Shown here in pieces: positions 44,072-53,247 of a stretch of 64,000 bases of DNA. A program made the translations under genes and the position numbers. The notes beneath the pieces are model-generated. The model was not told the DNA's origin, searched no databases, and was given only the letters and a program-made list of their open reading frames with translations. Origin of the DNA: Chryseotalea sp. WA131a (GTDB taxonomy: Bacteria > Bacteroidota > Bacteroidia > Cytophagales > Cyclobacteriaceae); NCBI GenBank assembly GCA_025370075.1, contig CP073016.1:248001-312000 (forward strand), written 5' to 3'. Numbering within the stretch: the first letter of the stretch is position 1; each line of letters starts with the position of its first letter.

Positions 44072-45091
44072 TTATTCTTTATTATATATTTCATCTAATA
44101 TTTTTCTTGAAACATGTGGCCGATAATGAGAAGTTTCATAAAAATTAGTGTAATCTCTAGTGTAATTATTTATACCAGAATAATCAAACACATTTTTTTC
44201 ACCAAATAGCTTTTTTAGATATTGTAAGTCATTTTGATTTAATTTTACTTGGTCATAAAGTGGGCTTATTATTATCTTATAGTTTGTATGGTGTTTAAGA
44301 AAAACATTATTTATGTCTTTTAACATTGATTTCTGCAAAGAAAATATTGCTGGTTGAGAATATACTTGCACAGCACCCCTTTCATAAAAAAGGTTTAATT
44401 TTTCTTTTGTATAAAATTTACCATCATCAATCATTTTTTCGAATATTTCAAATTGTAGCTCATTAGTAATTGGGTCAACACTGCGTTGTCTATAATCCAA
44501 AGCACCTTTCATAAATGGAGGTACATTGTTTGTTAGCTTAAAGTAAATTACTGGAATAAAAAAGCTAGGTGAAGTGAATGCCTTGAAATATGTAAAGTGA
44601 AAAGATAAGAAATTATCGTTATTTTCTAACTGAGGTGAAATTTCGAATAACGGCCCATTATTCGGCTTATCTTTCTTTAATAGTTCATTATCTAAAACTA
44701 ATAGCACATTGTCAATATTTGCTTTTTTACTGTCAATATATAATATTTTTTTATGCAATGCGTATAATGCTTCACCTGACGCGTCAAAATGAAATCCACT
44801 ATTCTTCTGACCAATATGACTTTTCCAATCAGAGATTTGATAGAAAATTGAGCGACTATTTCCAAAGATAAATGAATTATACAAATATTTTTTGTAGTTA
44901 TTGTCAAATGTTTTGGTGGAAACATAATCTTGATTTAGAACAATATAAGCTTTGGCATTATTCTCAACATATCTGTCATAGTGCCAAATAACTTTAAAAG
45001 GGTCTATGGAAATATAAACAAATGTCCAAATAATTACTATAAGTAAAGGAACAATTGCAAAACGAATTAAATTAATTAAAAATTTCTTCAT
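44072..45091 (-). CDS. SGNH/AlgX-like partner of the MBOAT acyltransferase
   Basis: 339 residues from ATG at 45091. One N-terminal transmembrane helix (about 8-28) anchors a periplasmic domain with FGNSRS at 76-81 (SGNH-type nucleophile block) and a C-terminal NFYETSHYRPHVSRKIL with the Asp/His region. Such proteins work with MBOAT enzymes to O-acylate polysaccharides, as AlgJ/AlgX or DltD do for AlgI/DltB. It follows the MBOAT gene with a 4-bp gap. GTC-poor. Confidence 0.75.
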   Translation of the reverse strand: MKKFLINLIRFAIVPLLIVIIWTFVYISIDPFKVIWHYDRYVENNAKAYIVLNQDYVSTKTFDNNYKKYLYNSFIFGNSRSIFYQISDWKSHIGQKNSGFHFDASGEALYALHKKILYIDSKKANIDNVLLVLDNELLKKDKPNNGPLFEISPQLENNDNFLSFHFTYFKAFTSPSFFIPVIYFKLTNNVPPFMKGALDYRQRSVDPITNELQFEIFEKMIDDGKFYTKEKLNLFYERGAVQVYSQPAIFSLQKSMLKDINNVFLKHHTNYKIIISPLYDQVKLNQNDLQYLKKLFGEKNVFDYSGINNYTRDYTNFYETSHYRPHVSRKILDEIYNKE

Positions 45092-45095
45092 AATC

Positions 45096-46544
45096 TTAAA
45101 ACTGGAAATAAATAAATTGTTGTTCTGAACCTGCAAAGAAGTAAATGACTAAAATAATACAGTAATACATTGCCCATCTTACAGGTTTATACCATTTTGT
45201 TCCTAAATGTGCGATTGCATATTGTTGTTCTCTCCCAAGCCATTCAACGATTAAAAATATGCTTGTCAGAAAAACTATTGGCACTGCTTTCCCAATCCCT
45301 GGAAAATGGGGTATTGTCAACAATGAACTGGAAAATATTTCAGAGATATAAGTAAAAGCATGCGTTACATTGGCAGCACGAAAGAAAATCCAAGCAAATA
45401 CAGTTAAGCTAAAAGTAATTCCAATAGCAAAAAACTCTCGTATTGTTGGTAGGTATTTACCTCTTGCCACAATATCAAGGTTGTTTCTGTGTGTGTTGAA
45501 TACAATTGAAGGCATTATATATAGAGCATTTAGAAAGCCCCAAACAATAAATGTCCAATTTGCACCGTGCCAGAAACCACTTACAAGAAAAATGATAAAG
45601 GTATTCCGAATTTTCATCCACATTCCGCCTTTACTGCCACCTAATGGAATATAGAGGTAATCCTTGAACCAAGAGGATAGCGAAATATGCCAACGTCTCC
45701 AAAATTCGGCAATGTCTCGTGAGAAATATGGAAAAGCAAAGTTCCTTAAAAGGTCTATTCCAAATAATCGGGCTGTACCTAATGCAATATCAGAGTAACC
45801 TGAAAAGTCACAATAGATTTGGAAAGTAAAAAATAATGCACCCAAAACAAGCGTACTTCCTGAATAATCCGCTGAATTATTGAAAATTGTATTTGCATAT
45901 TCTGCACAGTTGTCAGCTATGACAATTTTCTTGAATAAACCCCATAATATTTGTCGTAATCCATCAACCGCTTTTGAATAATCAAACTCCCTTTTTTTAA
46001 GAATTTGAGGTAAAAGATGGGTTGCCCTTTCTATTGGTCCAGCTACAAGCAAAGGAAAAAAGCTAACGAAAACAGAATAGTCAATAAAGTTTCTTTCTGG
46101 TTTTATTCTATTTTTATAAAGGTCAAGCACATAGGATAAACCATGAAAAGTATAAAAAGAAATACCTACAGGTAATATTACTTGTAATGAACCTAAATTT
46201 GCTTTAAAACCTAATAGTTGTAGTCCATCGGCAAATGAAGCAGAAAAAAAGTTGTAATATTTAAAAACTCCAAGAAAACCTAAATTTACACCAATACTAA
46301 GCCATAACCAAAATAATTTCTTTCTCCTGTTTGTAGCCTCGTAGATTTTGATGCCAGTAAAATAGTCTAATAAGGTCGAGAAGATAAGTAAAAACATAAA
46401 CCGCCAGTCCCAACAAGCATAAAAAAAGTAACTTGAAACGAGCAGTAAAATATTTTGAAGTCTTAAATTTCCTTTTGTCGCAAACCAGTAAAGTATAAAA
46501 ACAATCGGTAAGAATATTGCAAAGTTTAATGAGTTAAAAAGCAT
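45096..46544 (-). CDS. MBOAT-family membrane O-acyltransferase (AlgI/DltB-like)
   Basis: 482 residues with about ten transmembrane helices. MBOAT hallmarks: ISFYTFHGLSYVLDLY, LVAGPIERATHLLPQ, DFSGYSDIALG, WRRWHISLSSWFKDYLYIPLGG split over two stretches, and the catalytic His in SGFWHGANWTF. The enzyme moves acetyl or similar groups across the membrane for modification of extracellular glycans. With its SGNH partner it makes the longest cassette in the window (about 2.5 kb). Confidence 0.9.
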   Translation of the reverse strand: MLFNSLNFAIFLPIVFILYWFATKGNLRLQNILLLVSSYFFYACWDWRFMFLLIFSTLLDYFTGIKIYEATNRRKKLFWLWLSIGVNLGFLGVFKYYNFFSASFADGLQLLGFKANLGSLQVILPVGISFYTFHGLSYVLDLYKNRIKPERNFIDYSVFVSFFPLLVAGPIERATHLLPQILKKREFDYSKAVDGLRQILWGLFKKIVIADNCAEYANTIFNNSADYSGSTLVLGALFFTFQIYCDFSGYSDIALGTARLFGIDLLRNFAFPYFSRDIAEFWRRWHISLSSWFKDYLYIPLGGSKGGMWMKIRNTFIIFLVSGFWHGANWTFIVWGFLNALYIMPSIVFNTHRNNLDIVARGKYLPTIREFFAIGITFSLTVFAWIFFRAANVTHAFTYISEIFSSSLLTIPHFPGIGKAVPIVFLTSIFLIVEWLGREQQYAIAHLGTKWYKPVRWAMYYCIILVIYFFAGSEQQFIYFQF

Positions 46545-46611
46545 ATTATCTGTATATTTTTTAATTTTTAAGTTGTGAACTGTCTGTCTGTGTGTCTTTT
46601 TTTAGCATTGG

Positions 46612-46742
46612 CGGTAACGTTTGGCTTGTGGCAGGCGGGCAAATAAAAACCTTCGTCCTGTCCCACGTGATAAAGATAAGTAAAGAACTACACACTTCAA
46701 TGACGCACAGTCCCGCCCGCTTGCCACAAGCTGTTGTTGGCA
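46612..46742 (-). repeat. attC58, family E
   Basis: Left core CGGTAAC, right core GTTGGCA; box TATCTTTA at 46673-46680 points at the MBOAT operon. Confidence 0.9.
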
Positions 46743-46750
46743 GCCGTATT

Positions 46751-47515
46751 TCAGTCCTTCGCTATATTATAGTACCTAATATTGTAGTTAATCCTTTTCC
46801 CAACTACTAAATTGTCTTTTGCACCGTCACCGTAAAACGCTTTCTTAGCTCCACAGATGTCAACCAGTTCTATGACTAAGATATAGTCATACTTCTTTAA
46901 GATTTTTTTTCCCCTGACTAGTCCGTGAACTAAACAAACTCTCCCGTTGTCGTCCCATGATAAAGAGTCTTTGTTGATGTTAAATAAGTGTAAGTAGTTT
47001 GGTTGTTTACTTTGAGAGAATTTCATCGTTACTTTGTCTCCGAGTTGAAAAGTTGCAAACTCTGCTTTATCTAGTTCGCTTTTCTTCTCTGCCTGTTTTT
47101 TGCTTTCTTCTTTCACATTCTTCCAATAGTCTTTGTGATGCTGAATTTGATTTTCCAAATCGATTTGCCTTTTATTCAATTGTCGATGAAAAGAAGTTAA
47201 GATAATTGAAGAAATGTCATCGGGATGAAAAATTCCCTTTGATTTAAAAAATCGATAGAGCGAGTTCTTCGCCTTCCAGAGTTCCCATCCATTCCTTATA
47301 CCAAGGCCTGTCCCCATGTGTAGTTCTGTAACCGCATCACTTTCGTCCTTTGACTTAAAATCTTCTTTGTTCTTATCCGTCCAAGAACAATTTAGATATG
47401 TCAAGGCGTCATCTAAGTCCTTTGGTATGTAGTTTTCAGGATATTTGATACAGTCGCCCTGAGTGTACGCTGTCCCAATTGTCAGTAAGAATATTTGTAG
47501 GTAGACCAATCTCAT
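46751..47515 (-). CDS. Secreted DUF6794-like protein
   Basis: 254 residues from ATG at 47515; signal MRLVYLQIFLLTIGTAYTQ. The N-terminal half (YIPKDLDDALTYLNCSW ... MGTGLGIRNGWELWK ... GIFHPDDISSIILTSFHR) fits DUF6794, a Bacteroidota family of unknown function. A Lys/Glu-rich helix and a beta-rich C-terminal domain follow. Confidence 0.75.
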   Translation of the reverse strand: MRLVYLQIFLLTIGTAYTQGDCIKYPENYIPKDLDDALTYLNCSWTDKNKEDFKSKDESDAVTELHMGTGLGIRNGWELWKAKNSLYRFFKSKGIFHPDDISSIILTSFHRQLNKRQIDLENQIQHHKDYWKNVKEESKKQAEKKSELDKAEFATFQLGDKVTMKFSQSKQPNYLHLFNINKDSLSWDDNGRVCLVHGLVRGKKILKKYDYILVIELVDICGAKKAFYGDGAKDNLVVGKRINYNIRYYNIAKD

Positions 47516-47527
47516 TTCAAATATGGC

Positions 47528-47657
47528 TGCCAACGTGAGTATTTGCGTTCGAGCGGGGCTTCCGAAGCCACGCCTTGTCCCCGACACCGAACGCACTAAA
47601 GATACGAAAACGTTGGATTACGCGTCAACCCCGCTTGACGCAAATACATTGTTGTGG
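47528..47657 (-). repeat. attC59, family A
   Basis: Left core TGCCAAC, right core GTTGTGG; copy of attC7. Confidence 0.9.
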
Positions 47658-47720
47658 GCCGTTTTTTACACCCGAATTTTTACTGGAAGTCCAAATATTT
47701 GCCAGATGGCCGCAGTGGTA

Positions 47721-48263
47721 CTATTCGTTCGTTAATTCGTCCTTTAAGTTTGTGAAGTCAATATGTCGTATTACTTGCCCTTGCCAGTCACAGTCACCTC
47801 GTAACCAAGCCGTGAAAATCTTATTCTCTGAATTGGTAATTTCTATTTTGTACGGAACTAATGTGTCCGAAACTATTTTAATGTTTATGACACCTAGTCC
47901 AAGCAGTCGTGGCCTTATTTTTTCGATGTCGATTGGATTTTGCATAAATAATTCTTTCATAATATTATCAAAGTCCTTACGATAAAATAACGAGTCGCAC
48001 TCTGTCGAGTTGATTCTATCTACATCTAATGAGAAGCCTTTGCCTACTACGTCTTCTAATAAAAACCCATAAAATGTCTTAAGCCCATTTTTGTTGTCGT
48101 GCTCGAACGTCCAATAGCCACAAGTGTCCCATATTGTATCACATTCAGCCACGTTCATTTTGTTATGAAACTTAAAGTCCTTGTCAAACGGGTCGAAATC
48201 GTCATTACTTGATTTACAACCCAAAGCAATTAGTCCGACAATAAAAAGCGTAAATAGTCTCAT
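47721..48263 (-). CDS. Predicted lipoprotein, copy 2 of a duplicated cassette
   Basis: Apparently identical to 6175-6717, as are the 63 bp after the stop and about 90 bp before the start. The upstream attC differs (attC60 here, attC8 there), which places one copy boundary exactly at the attC core. Confidence 0.75.
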   Translation of the reverse strand: MRLFTLFIVGLIALGCKSSNDDFDPFDKDFKFHNKMNVAECDTIWDTCGYWTFEHDNKNGLKTFYGFLLEDVVGKGFSLDVDRINSTECDSLFYRKDFDNIMKELFMQNPIDIEKIRPRLLGLGVINIKIVSDTLVPYKIEITNSENKIFTAWLRGDCDWQGQVIRHIDFTNLKDELTNE

Positions 48264-48354
48264 AGTATCATCAGTCCAAAACGTAGTCTTTCCAAAGTCC
48301 GATAGCTAATTTTTATCTTGTCAATAGTAGTCCCGTTAATCGAAAAAAAATGGC

Positions 48355-48483
48355 CCACAACGTTTGTGTTTGCGCAGTGGTGCGGTTTCGAAGCCGCGTC
48401 CTGTCCCCGACACCAAAACGTGGAACGAAGATAACACTTTGAGTAACACGTCACCGCACCATTGAGCAAACATTTTGTTAGCG
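48355..48483 (-). repeat. attC60, family C
   Basis: Left core CCACAAC, right core GTTAGCG; right arm ATTGAGCAAACA has one mismatch to GTTTGCGCAGT. Confidence 0.9.
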
Positions 48484-48536
48484 GCTGGCCCTATCAATCA
48501 ATTCATAGTCCGACTTGGGCGTCCTATGTTACGTAG

Positions 48537-49007
48537 TCAATTCATTGGCGTGCAAATTTCGATTAAAAACCCATCATAGTCTCTAACGTAAGCAACGACC
48601 TGTCCCCAAGGTTTTGCTTTTGGCTCCACAACAAGTGTCGCTCCAGCTTCAATGGACGACTTAACGACTGCATCGACATCTTTAGTTGTAAAGGCAATTT
48701 CAATTCCCAATGGTTTGTTTGTCAAATTGCTCTCAATAAAACCGTCTATCAAATTTGCTTTTGCAAGTGCTGTCGATGTAAATGAAAGAGTTGTTTCTCC
48801 AACTAAAAGTTCTCCGTAGTCGTTCTCGGGTGTTACAAATTTCCTTGTAAAACCAAATGCTTTTTCATAAAAAGCAATAGATTTTTCTACATCGTTGACA
48901 TAGAGGATAGTATAAGAAAATTTTATCTCCATATTTTTTTGTTTTGGTTGAATTATAAATGCTGTCAAAAGACTACCTACAAGCAGAGTAGCGATTGTTA
49001 TCTTCAT
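48537..49007 (-). CDS. Secreted VOC-superfamily (glyoxalase/bleomycin resistance-like) protein
   Basis: 156 residues. A signal or anchor segment (MKITIATLLVGSLLTAFI) precedes a VOC domain starting FSYTILYVNDVEKSIAFYEKAFG and ending FLIEICTPMN, with the E of the last strand as metal ligand. If translation begins instead at M25 (MEIKFSY) the protein is cytosolic. Follows the AraC gene by 67 bp in the same cassette; such pairs often regulate small-molecule detoxification. GTC-poor. Confidence 0.8.
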   Translation of the reverse strand: MKITIATLLVGSLLTAFIIQPKQKNMEIKFSYTILYVNDVEKSIAFYEKAFGFTRKFVTPENDYGELLVGETTLSFTSTALAKANLIDGFIESNLTNKPLGIEIAFTTKDVDAVVKSSIEAGATLVVEPKAKPWGQVVAYVRDYDGFLIEICTPMN

Positions 49008-49074
49008 TGTTGGCTATTTTTTGACCAAAATAACACTAAATTTTGCTCGCTTGCTTTGGAAAAAAACGACAAAA

Positions 49075-49809
49075 TTAAAATTGCGATGGCAATACTCCCG
49101 TGTACCGCTTTACTTCATTAGTCAAATGAGAATGGTCGTAGTACCCACACTCCAAAGCTATGTCCAATAGACTTTGATTAGCTGATTTACTTTTTATTGT
49201 TGAAACAGCGAACTGATAACGAACCAAGTTGATGAATTCCTTAGGGCTTATCCCGACATGTTTCTTAAATCCTCTTTCAAGTTGTCGAATAGTAGTAAAA
49301 TGACTCAACGCTAACACTTGTAAACTAATTTGTCCTTTGTGTTTGAGGATATCATTAATAACTTGAAACAAGTTGTGATTTGGTTTTGAAAGCTTGTTTA
49401 AGAAAAATTGATTAAGAGATAGAACTGAATCTTCCATTATTTTTTGAAAGTCAGGCAGGAACTCTTTGTCCAATTCTATTTTTTGGTCAGTCACTTCATG
49501 AAGCGAATCGAATTCGTAGAAAGCAGAAAAGGCAGCAGGTTTAAAGCGGATACCAAGAAGATCTGTTTCACTGGTCGTAATTGTATTCTTGAAACGAGTC
49601 ATTGTACCTACCAAATAGACTCCTTCATTTTTCATTATAAAGCCGTTGTCATCGGCCTTATGATTTTCACCCAAATTAAAAATTATGTCTACGCATCCGT
49701 CTGGCAAAATCTTCTCTGTCGTTAATTCATTTTTGTCCCCCTTGGCATACCAATAGGCATCAATGTAATTCGTCAATGCGTAGTCAGGACTGAATTGAAA
49801 ATAACTCAT
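49075..49809 (-). CDS. AraC-family transcriptional regulator
   Basis: 244 residues from ATG at 49809 (MSYFQFSPDYALTNYIDAYW). The N-terminal 140 residues are the DUF6597-like sensor of Bacteroidota AraC proteins (LPDGCVDIIFNLG); the C-terminal 100 residues hold two HTHs ending LDIALECGYYDHSHLTNEVKR, the AraC signature. It probably controls the VOC gene downstream. The upstream reading to 49914 is attC61. Confidence 0.85.
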   Translation of the reverse strand: MSYFQFSPDYALTNYIDAYWYAKGDKNELTTEKILPDGCVDIIFNLGENHKADDNGFIMKNEGVYLVGTMTRFKNTITTSETDLLGIRFKPAAFSAFYEFDSLHEVTDQKIELDKEFLPDFQKIMEDSVLSLNQFFLNKLSKPNHNLFQVINDILKHKGQISLQVLALSHFTTIRQLERGFKKHVGISPKEFINLVRYQFAVSTIKSKSANQSLLDIALECGYYDHSHLTNEVKRYTGVLPSQF

Positions 49810-49845
49810 AATTATACCTCGTCTTTTAGGTCGTCTTGGGCTTGC

Positions 49846-49975
49846 CGCTAACGTGAGTATTTGCGTTCGAGCGGGGCTTTCGAAGCCACGTCCTGTCCCC
49901 GACACCGAACGCAATAAAGATACGAAAACGTTGGATTACGCGTCAACCCCGCTTGACGCAAATACATTGTTAGCT
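49846..49975 (-). repeat. attC61, family A
   Basis: Left core CGCTAAC, right core GTTAGCT; supplies the stop of gene 49970-50416. Confidence 0.9.
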
Positions 49976-50416
49976 GCCGTTTTCCTTCCTCTCCAAATGC
50001 TCTATTGCTTTTTCTTTGTCGTCAAATACTTCAACATTATCAACAATGTCCTTGGTTGTATGTAGTCCAAATTTAAGAGTCGACATTGCCTGTCGACACT
50101 TAGGTCCAACTACAATAGCAATTGGTCGTTGTGGGTCTGGTCCGTCAAGAAATAAAACAATGGAGTCGCCCCATTCGTATTGAAATTCAGAAAGGTCAAG
50201 CAAAACCGCGAGTGGCCGCCAAATGTTAACTGCCATGTCCATCGTCCCTTTGATCAGTTTTGCGTCATCGTCACCGGTTGAACCGTCTCGATAGCTCCCA
50301 AGAACTGTCATTATCAAAATATTAGGGAAATAGGAATTGTCAGTCGTGACTAATTCAAATGAAAAGTCAACTGTCGGGCATGTCTGCTTAAAGGAAACAA
50401 TCTTTCTCGTCTTCAT
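49970..50416 (-). CDS. Hypothetical protein, possible STAS/SpoIIAA-like fold
   Basis: 148 residues, no signal peptide. The pattern of beta-helix alternation with RPLAVLLDLSEFQYEWGDSI and KCRQAMSTLKFG and the C-terminal VFDDKEKAIEHL resembles SpoIIAA/STAS-like proteins, where the last helix packs against the sheet; this is a weak inference. The stop TAA comes from the attC61 core (AGC TAA C). Confidence 0.65.
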   Translation of the reverse strand: MKTRKIVSFKQTCPTVDFSFELVTTDNSYFPNILIMTVLGSYRDGSTGDDDAKLIKGTMDMAVNIWRPLAVLLDLSEFQYEWGDSIVLFLDGPDPQRPIAIVVGPKCRQAMSTLKFGLHTTKDIVDNVEVFDDKEKAIEHLERKENGS

Positions 50417-50426
50417 CTAAAATGGC

Positions 50427-50555
50427 AGCTAACGTGAGTATTTGCGTTCGAGCGGGGCTTCCGAAGCCGCGTGGTGTCCCCGACACCGAACGCATTAAAG
50501 ATACGAAACGTTGGATTACGCGTCAACCCCGCTTGACGCAAATACATTGTTGGCG
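50427..50555 (-). repeat. attC62, family A
   Basis: Left core AGCTAAC, right core GTTGGCG; one A shorter in the spacer (GATACGAAACG), reducing the box spacing to 20. Confidence 0.9.
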
Positions 50556-50564
50556 GCCGTTTTC

Positions 50565-51137
50565 TTACTCCACTGTGATAGGTGGGCAAATCCAAATCAA
50601 TCGGTCGTCTGTGGTAAAAACTCCTTTTGCATAACCAAATTTAGTTGCCACTCCTGTCAAGTAGAATTTGTCCTTATCAGCCGTTTTCGTTTCTATTAAT
50701 ATTCTTTTATTTTCAATCATTGAACAAACACCCTCCCGTAAATAATTTTCAGTCAGTGTTCGAATGTTCTTCACATCTGTCCATGAAGAATCATACTGGT
50801 CATTCTTTTTTGTCCATATATACTCAAAAGTCAGATTACTACAAGTGTCTAGATAGTTCACGATTTTATTCATCATTTCAAGCATTTCGACTTCGTCTTT
50901 GTCAAAGAGAGCAGCCGTCTCCTTTGTCGCTTTTAATAAGTCCGCCTTACTAACATTCAGAATAAATTGTTTCTCAATGAATCTCGCAAAAGGTTCTTGG
51001 ATTGATGGTGCAGTCAATATATCAACTTTGTCTTTTCTTTTTACTTTGTCCCCGATTGAATAGGTCCCTTGTCCCATTGACGTTATTGTCAATAGAGTCG
51101 AAAATGCAATTAATACTGTTGTCTTACTAAGTTTCAC
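50565..51137 (-). CDS. Secreted hypothetical protein with GTG start
   Basis: 190 residues if translation begins at GTG 51135-51137, which gives a signal peptide (VKLSKTTVLIAFSTLLTITSMGQ). No ATG is available before the mature part. The mature domain is mostly helical with EVEMLEMMNKIVNYLDTC, followed by a beta-rich C-terminus. No family recognised. Confidence 0.65.
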   Translation of the reverse strand: MKLSKTTVLIAFSTLLTITSMGQGTYSIGDKVKRKDKVDILTAPSIQEPFARFIEKQFILNVSKADLLKATKETAALFDKDEVEMLEMMNKIVNYLDTCSNLTFEYIWTKKNDQYDSSWTDVKNIRTLTENYLREGVCSMIENKRILIETKTADKDKFYLTGVATKFGYAKGVFTTDDRLIWICPPITVE

Positions 51138-51176
51138 GCAATTCAATTTTCGTAACTCACTTGTCCTGAAAATGGC

Positions 51177-51307
51177 CGCCAACGTTTAGGCTTGCAGAAG
51201 GCGGGCAATTAAAAACCTGCGCCTTCTCCAACGTGATAAAATAAATGAAACGCCACGAACTTTCCTAACGCACAGTCCGCCCGCTTTTCTGCAAGCCTGT
51301 GTTATGG
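51177..51307 (-). repeat. attC63, family D
   Basis: Left core CGCCAAC, right core GTTATGG; has CGCCACGAAC in the spacer where other D sites have CGCACTGAAC. Confidence 0.9.
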
Positions 51308-51670
51308 CCAGTTTGCAATCTAGCTTATGGTTTTTATGTCGACCGTGCAAAAGAAAAAATGTCAGCCGAGAAGTCTCGCGAGCAAGTCGTCCAGCGCAAG
51401 AGTTTTGTCGTCTGCCAGAAAGTGTCGTCAATAGTTGCCGTGCGAGAATGATTCGTCCGATTGCTGCAAATGTTTCCGAGACGAATCGTCAACTAGCAAA
51501 AGTGTCACCAAGTAAAAAGTTTAAAAAGGCGTATTTGATTTTTTTAAATTTTCCGTCAGTCGTTTGAAGCAAAGTCCGCGGAATGTTTATGAATTGTCAG
51601 CGAGCAGAAGTCAGCCGTCTATTAATTGGCGTCACCGAAATTCTGGAGGAGCACTCGTCCCGCAAATTGG
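51308..51670 (-). mobile_element. ORF-less R cassette, copy 11
   Basis: Diverged copy, starts GTTATGGCCAGTTTGCAATCTAGC. Carries the ATTGCTGCAAATG insertion shared with copies 9 and 12. Confidence 0.8.
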
Positions 51671-51799
51671 CCATAACGTTTGTGTTTGCGCAATGGTGCG
51701 GTTTCGAAGCCGCGTCCTGTCCCCGACACCAAACGTGGAACGAAGATATAAACTTTGGGCTACACGTCAACGCACCATTGCGCAAACATTTTGTTAGCG
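51671..51799 (-). repeat. attC64, family C
   Basis: Left core CCATAAC, right core GTTAGCG; stem CAATGGTGCGG pairs perfectly with CGCACCATTG. Confidence 0.9.
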
Positions 51800-51814
51800 G
51801 CCTGTGCGTTTCTG

Positions 51815-52348
51815 TCAACCGTTAACTTTATTAATTATACGATAATACTTTCTGTTCAAAATCAAGAACACAATCAAGATTACAGTCCCAATTGTTAAAC
51901 AAATTAGTCCCAGTTTCATTCTTCCATTCCAGATTGTCCTCGGCATGATGTCATAGATAACTTTCCCGTCCCTTACAATCTCTTTAACTACTTGGTTAAC
52001 CGGTTCGTCCTTTGTCGCCCAATTCTCCTCAAACGTCACTCGTATTGAGTCCCCGACCTTCAGTCCTCTAAAGTTATCGTCAAGAATCGGAATTAACTTT
52101 TCATTTGTTCCAACGCCTAAAAACTGGTGATGATTAGTCAGACCGAAATAGTAAACATTACTGTATCCACCACGAACGCCTTTGACTTTTGTGTTCCCTT
52201 CTTCTGTAACACGTCCGCTAATCACTTTGAAATCCTTTCTCGTTTTGAAGGAGTCCTTGATTAGAGAATATGCAAAGAAATAGAACATCACAAAAAGCAT
52301 TACAATCAGCCATCTTGCAATCTTATATCCTTGAGGGTCAAAATTCAT
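51815..52348 (-). CDS. Two-helix membrane protein, DUF3592-like plan
   Basis: 177 residues: transmembrane helix near residues 12-30, an extracytoplasmic beta-rich loop (FKVISGRVTEEGN ... LKVGDSIRVTFEENW), then a second helix near 148-168. The order helix, short SH3-like domain with a VGD turn, helix resembles DUF3592 proteins. Function unknown. Confidence 0.65.
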   Translation of the reverse strand: MNFDPQGYKIARWLIVMLFVMFYFFAYSLIKDSFKTRKDFKVISGRVTEEGNTKVKGVRGGYSNVYYFGLTNHHQFLGVGTNEKLIPILDDNFRGLKVGDSIRVTFEENWATKDEPVNQVVKEIVRDGKVIYDIMPRTIWNGRMKLGLICLTIGTVILIVFLILNRKYYRIINKVNG

Positions 52349-52410
52349 CTCTATGAATGTCCGTGGTTAAAGTTCTTAATAGTTAACTCTGGTCTGTCCA
52401 AACGCATGGC

Positions 52411-52541
52411 CGCTAACGTTTAGCTTGTGGCAGGCGGGCAAATAAAAACCTTCGTCCTGTCCACCGCCATAAAGATAAATAAAGAACTACACACTTCGAT
52501 GACGCACAGTCCCGCCCGCTTGCCACAAGCTTTTGTTGGCG
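52411..52541 (-). repeat. attC65, family E
   Basis: Left core CGCTAAC, right core GTTGGCG; TATCTTTA follows CGCCATAAAGATA. Confidence 0.9.
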
Positions 52542-52546
52542 GCCGT

Positions 52547-53107
52547 TTATTTAATCAACTCGGATAGTTCGCTGTCCAGCATGATTAGGAATTTATACAA
52601 TTTTAAATTTTTGTTTTTTGTCTTTGTCGACTGGTCATCGTCCTCGTCAACACACTCTTTACAAAAATGTTTGTAAGTCCGGAGTTTGCCGTCTCTAAAT
52701 TCATAAATAGAGTAAAAGACAGTGTGGTCTATGTAAAATCTCTGGTCAATCGAGTCCGCTTTTATTTGATGTCTATTGTTCTCAAAGAACCGTAAAGCAT
52801 TTGAGTCAGTTGTCAAGCGAGTTTGTCCACAGTTATCGTACTTAGTGAATTCATATTTCTTTGAATTATTAGCCTTGACTAGGATGAATTTTAAGAAAGA
52901 CTCGTCCCTACAGCTGTCGTACTTCTTTAAATATACTAGTCCAGGGTACATTCTGTCCACGAAGAAAAAGTCCTTTTGTCCAGCTTTTATGAATGAGTCA
53001 ACAAAGTTCCGATTTTGTCCCCATAAATACTTATCGAGATTCAAATCCTTCTCTTGTCCGAAGGAGCTAAAGGATAACAGTGTCAATAAGATAATCAGTC
53101 TGTTCAT
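52547..53107 (-). CDS. Secreted hypothetical protein
   Basis: 186 residues from ATG at 53107; signal peptide MNRLIILLTLLSFSSFGQ. Cys pairs (YDSCRDES, KYDNCGQT, CKECVDE) suggest disulfides or a metal site. Strongly GAC-rich. The frame upstream to 53215 is attC66. No family recognised. Confidence 0.7.
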   Translation of the reverse strand: MNRLIILLTLLSFSSFGQEKDLNLDKYLWGQNRNFVDSFIKAGQKDFFFVDRMYPGLVYLKKYDSCRDESFLKFILVKANNSKKYEFTKYDNCGQTRLTTDSNALRFFENNRHQIKADSIDQRFYIDHTVFYSIYEFRDGKLRTYKHFCKECVDEDDDQSTKTKNKNLKLYKFLIMLDSELSELIK

Positions 53108-53117
53108 GGTAAATGGC

Positions 53118-53247
53118 CGCCAACGTGAGGCTTGCAGAAGGCGGGCAATTAAAAACCTGCGCCTTCTCCCACGTGATAAAATAAATGAAACGCACTGAAC
53201 TTTCCTAACGCACACTCCGCCTGCTTTTCTGCAAGCTAGTGTTATGG
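53118..53247 (-). repeat. attC66, family D
   Basis: Left core CGCCAAC, right core GTTATGG; right arm CTGCTTTTCTGC has one change against the left arm. Confidence 0.9.
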
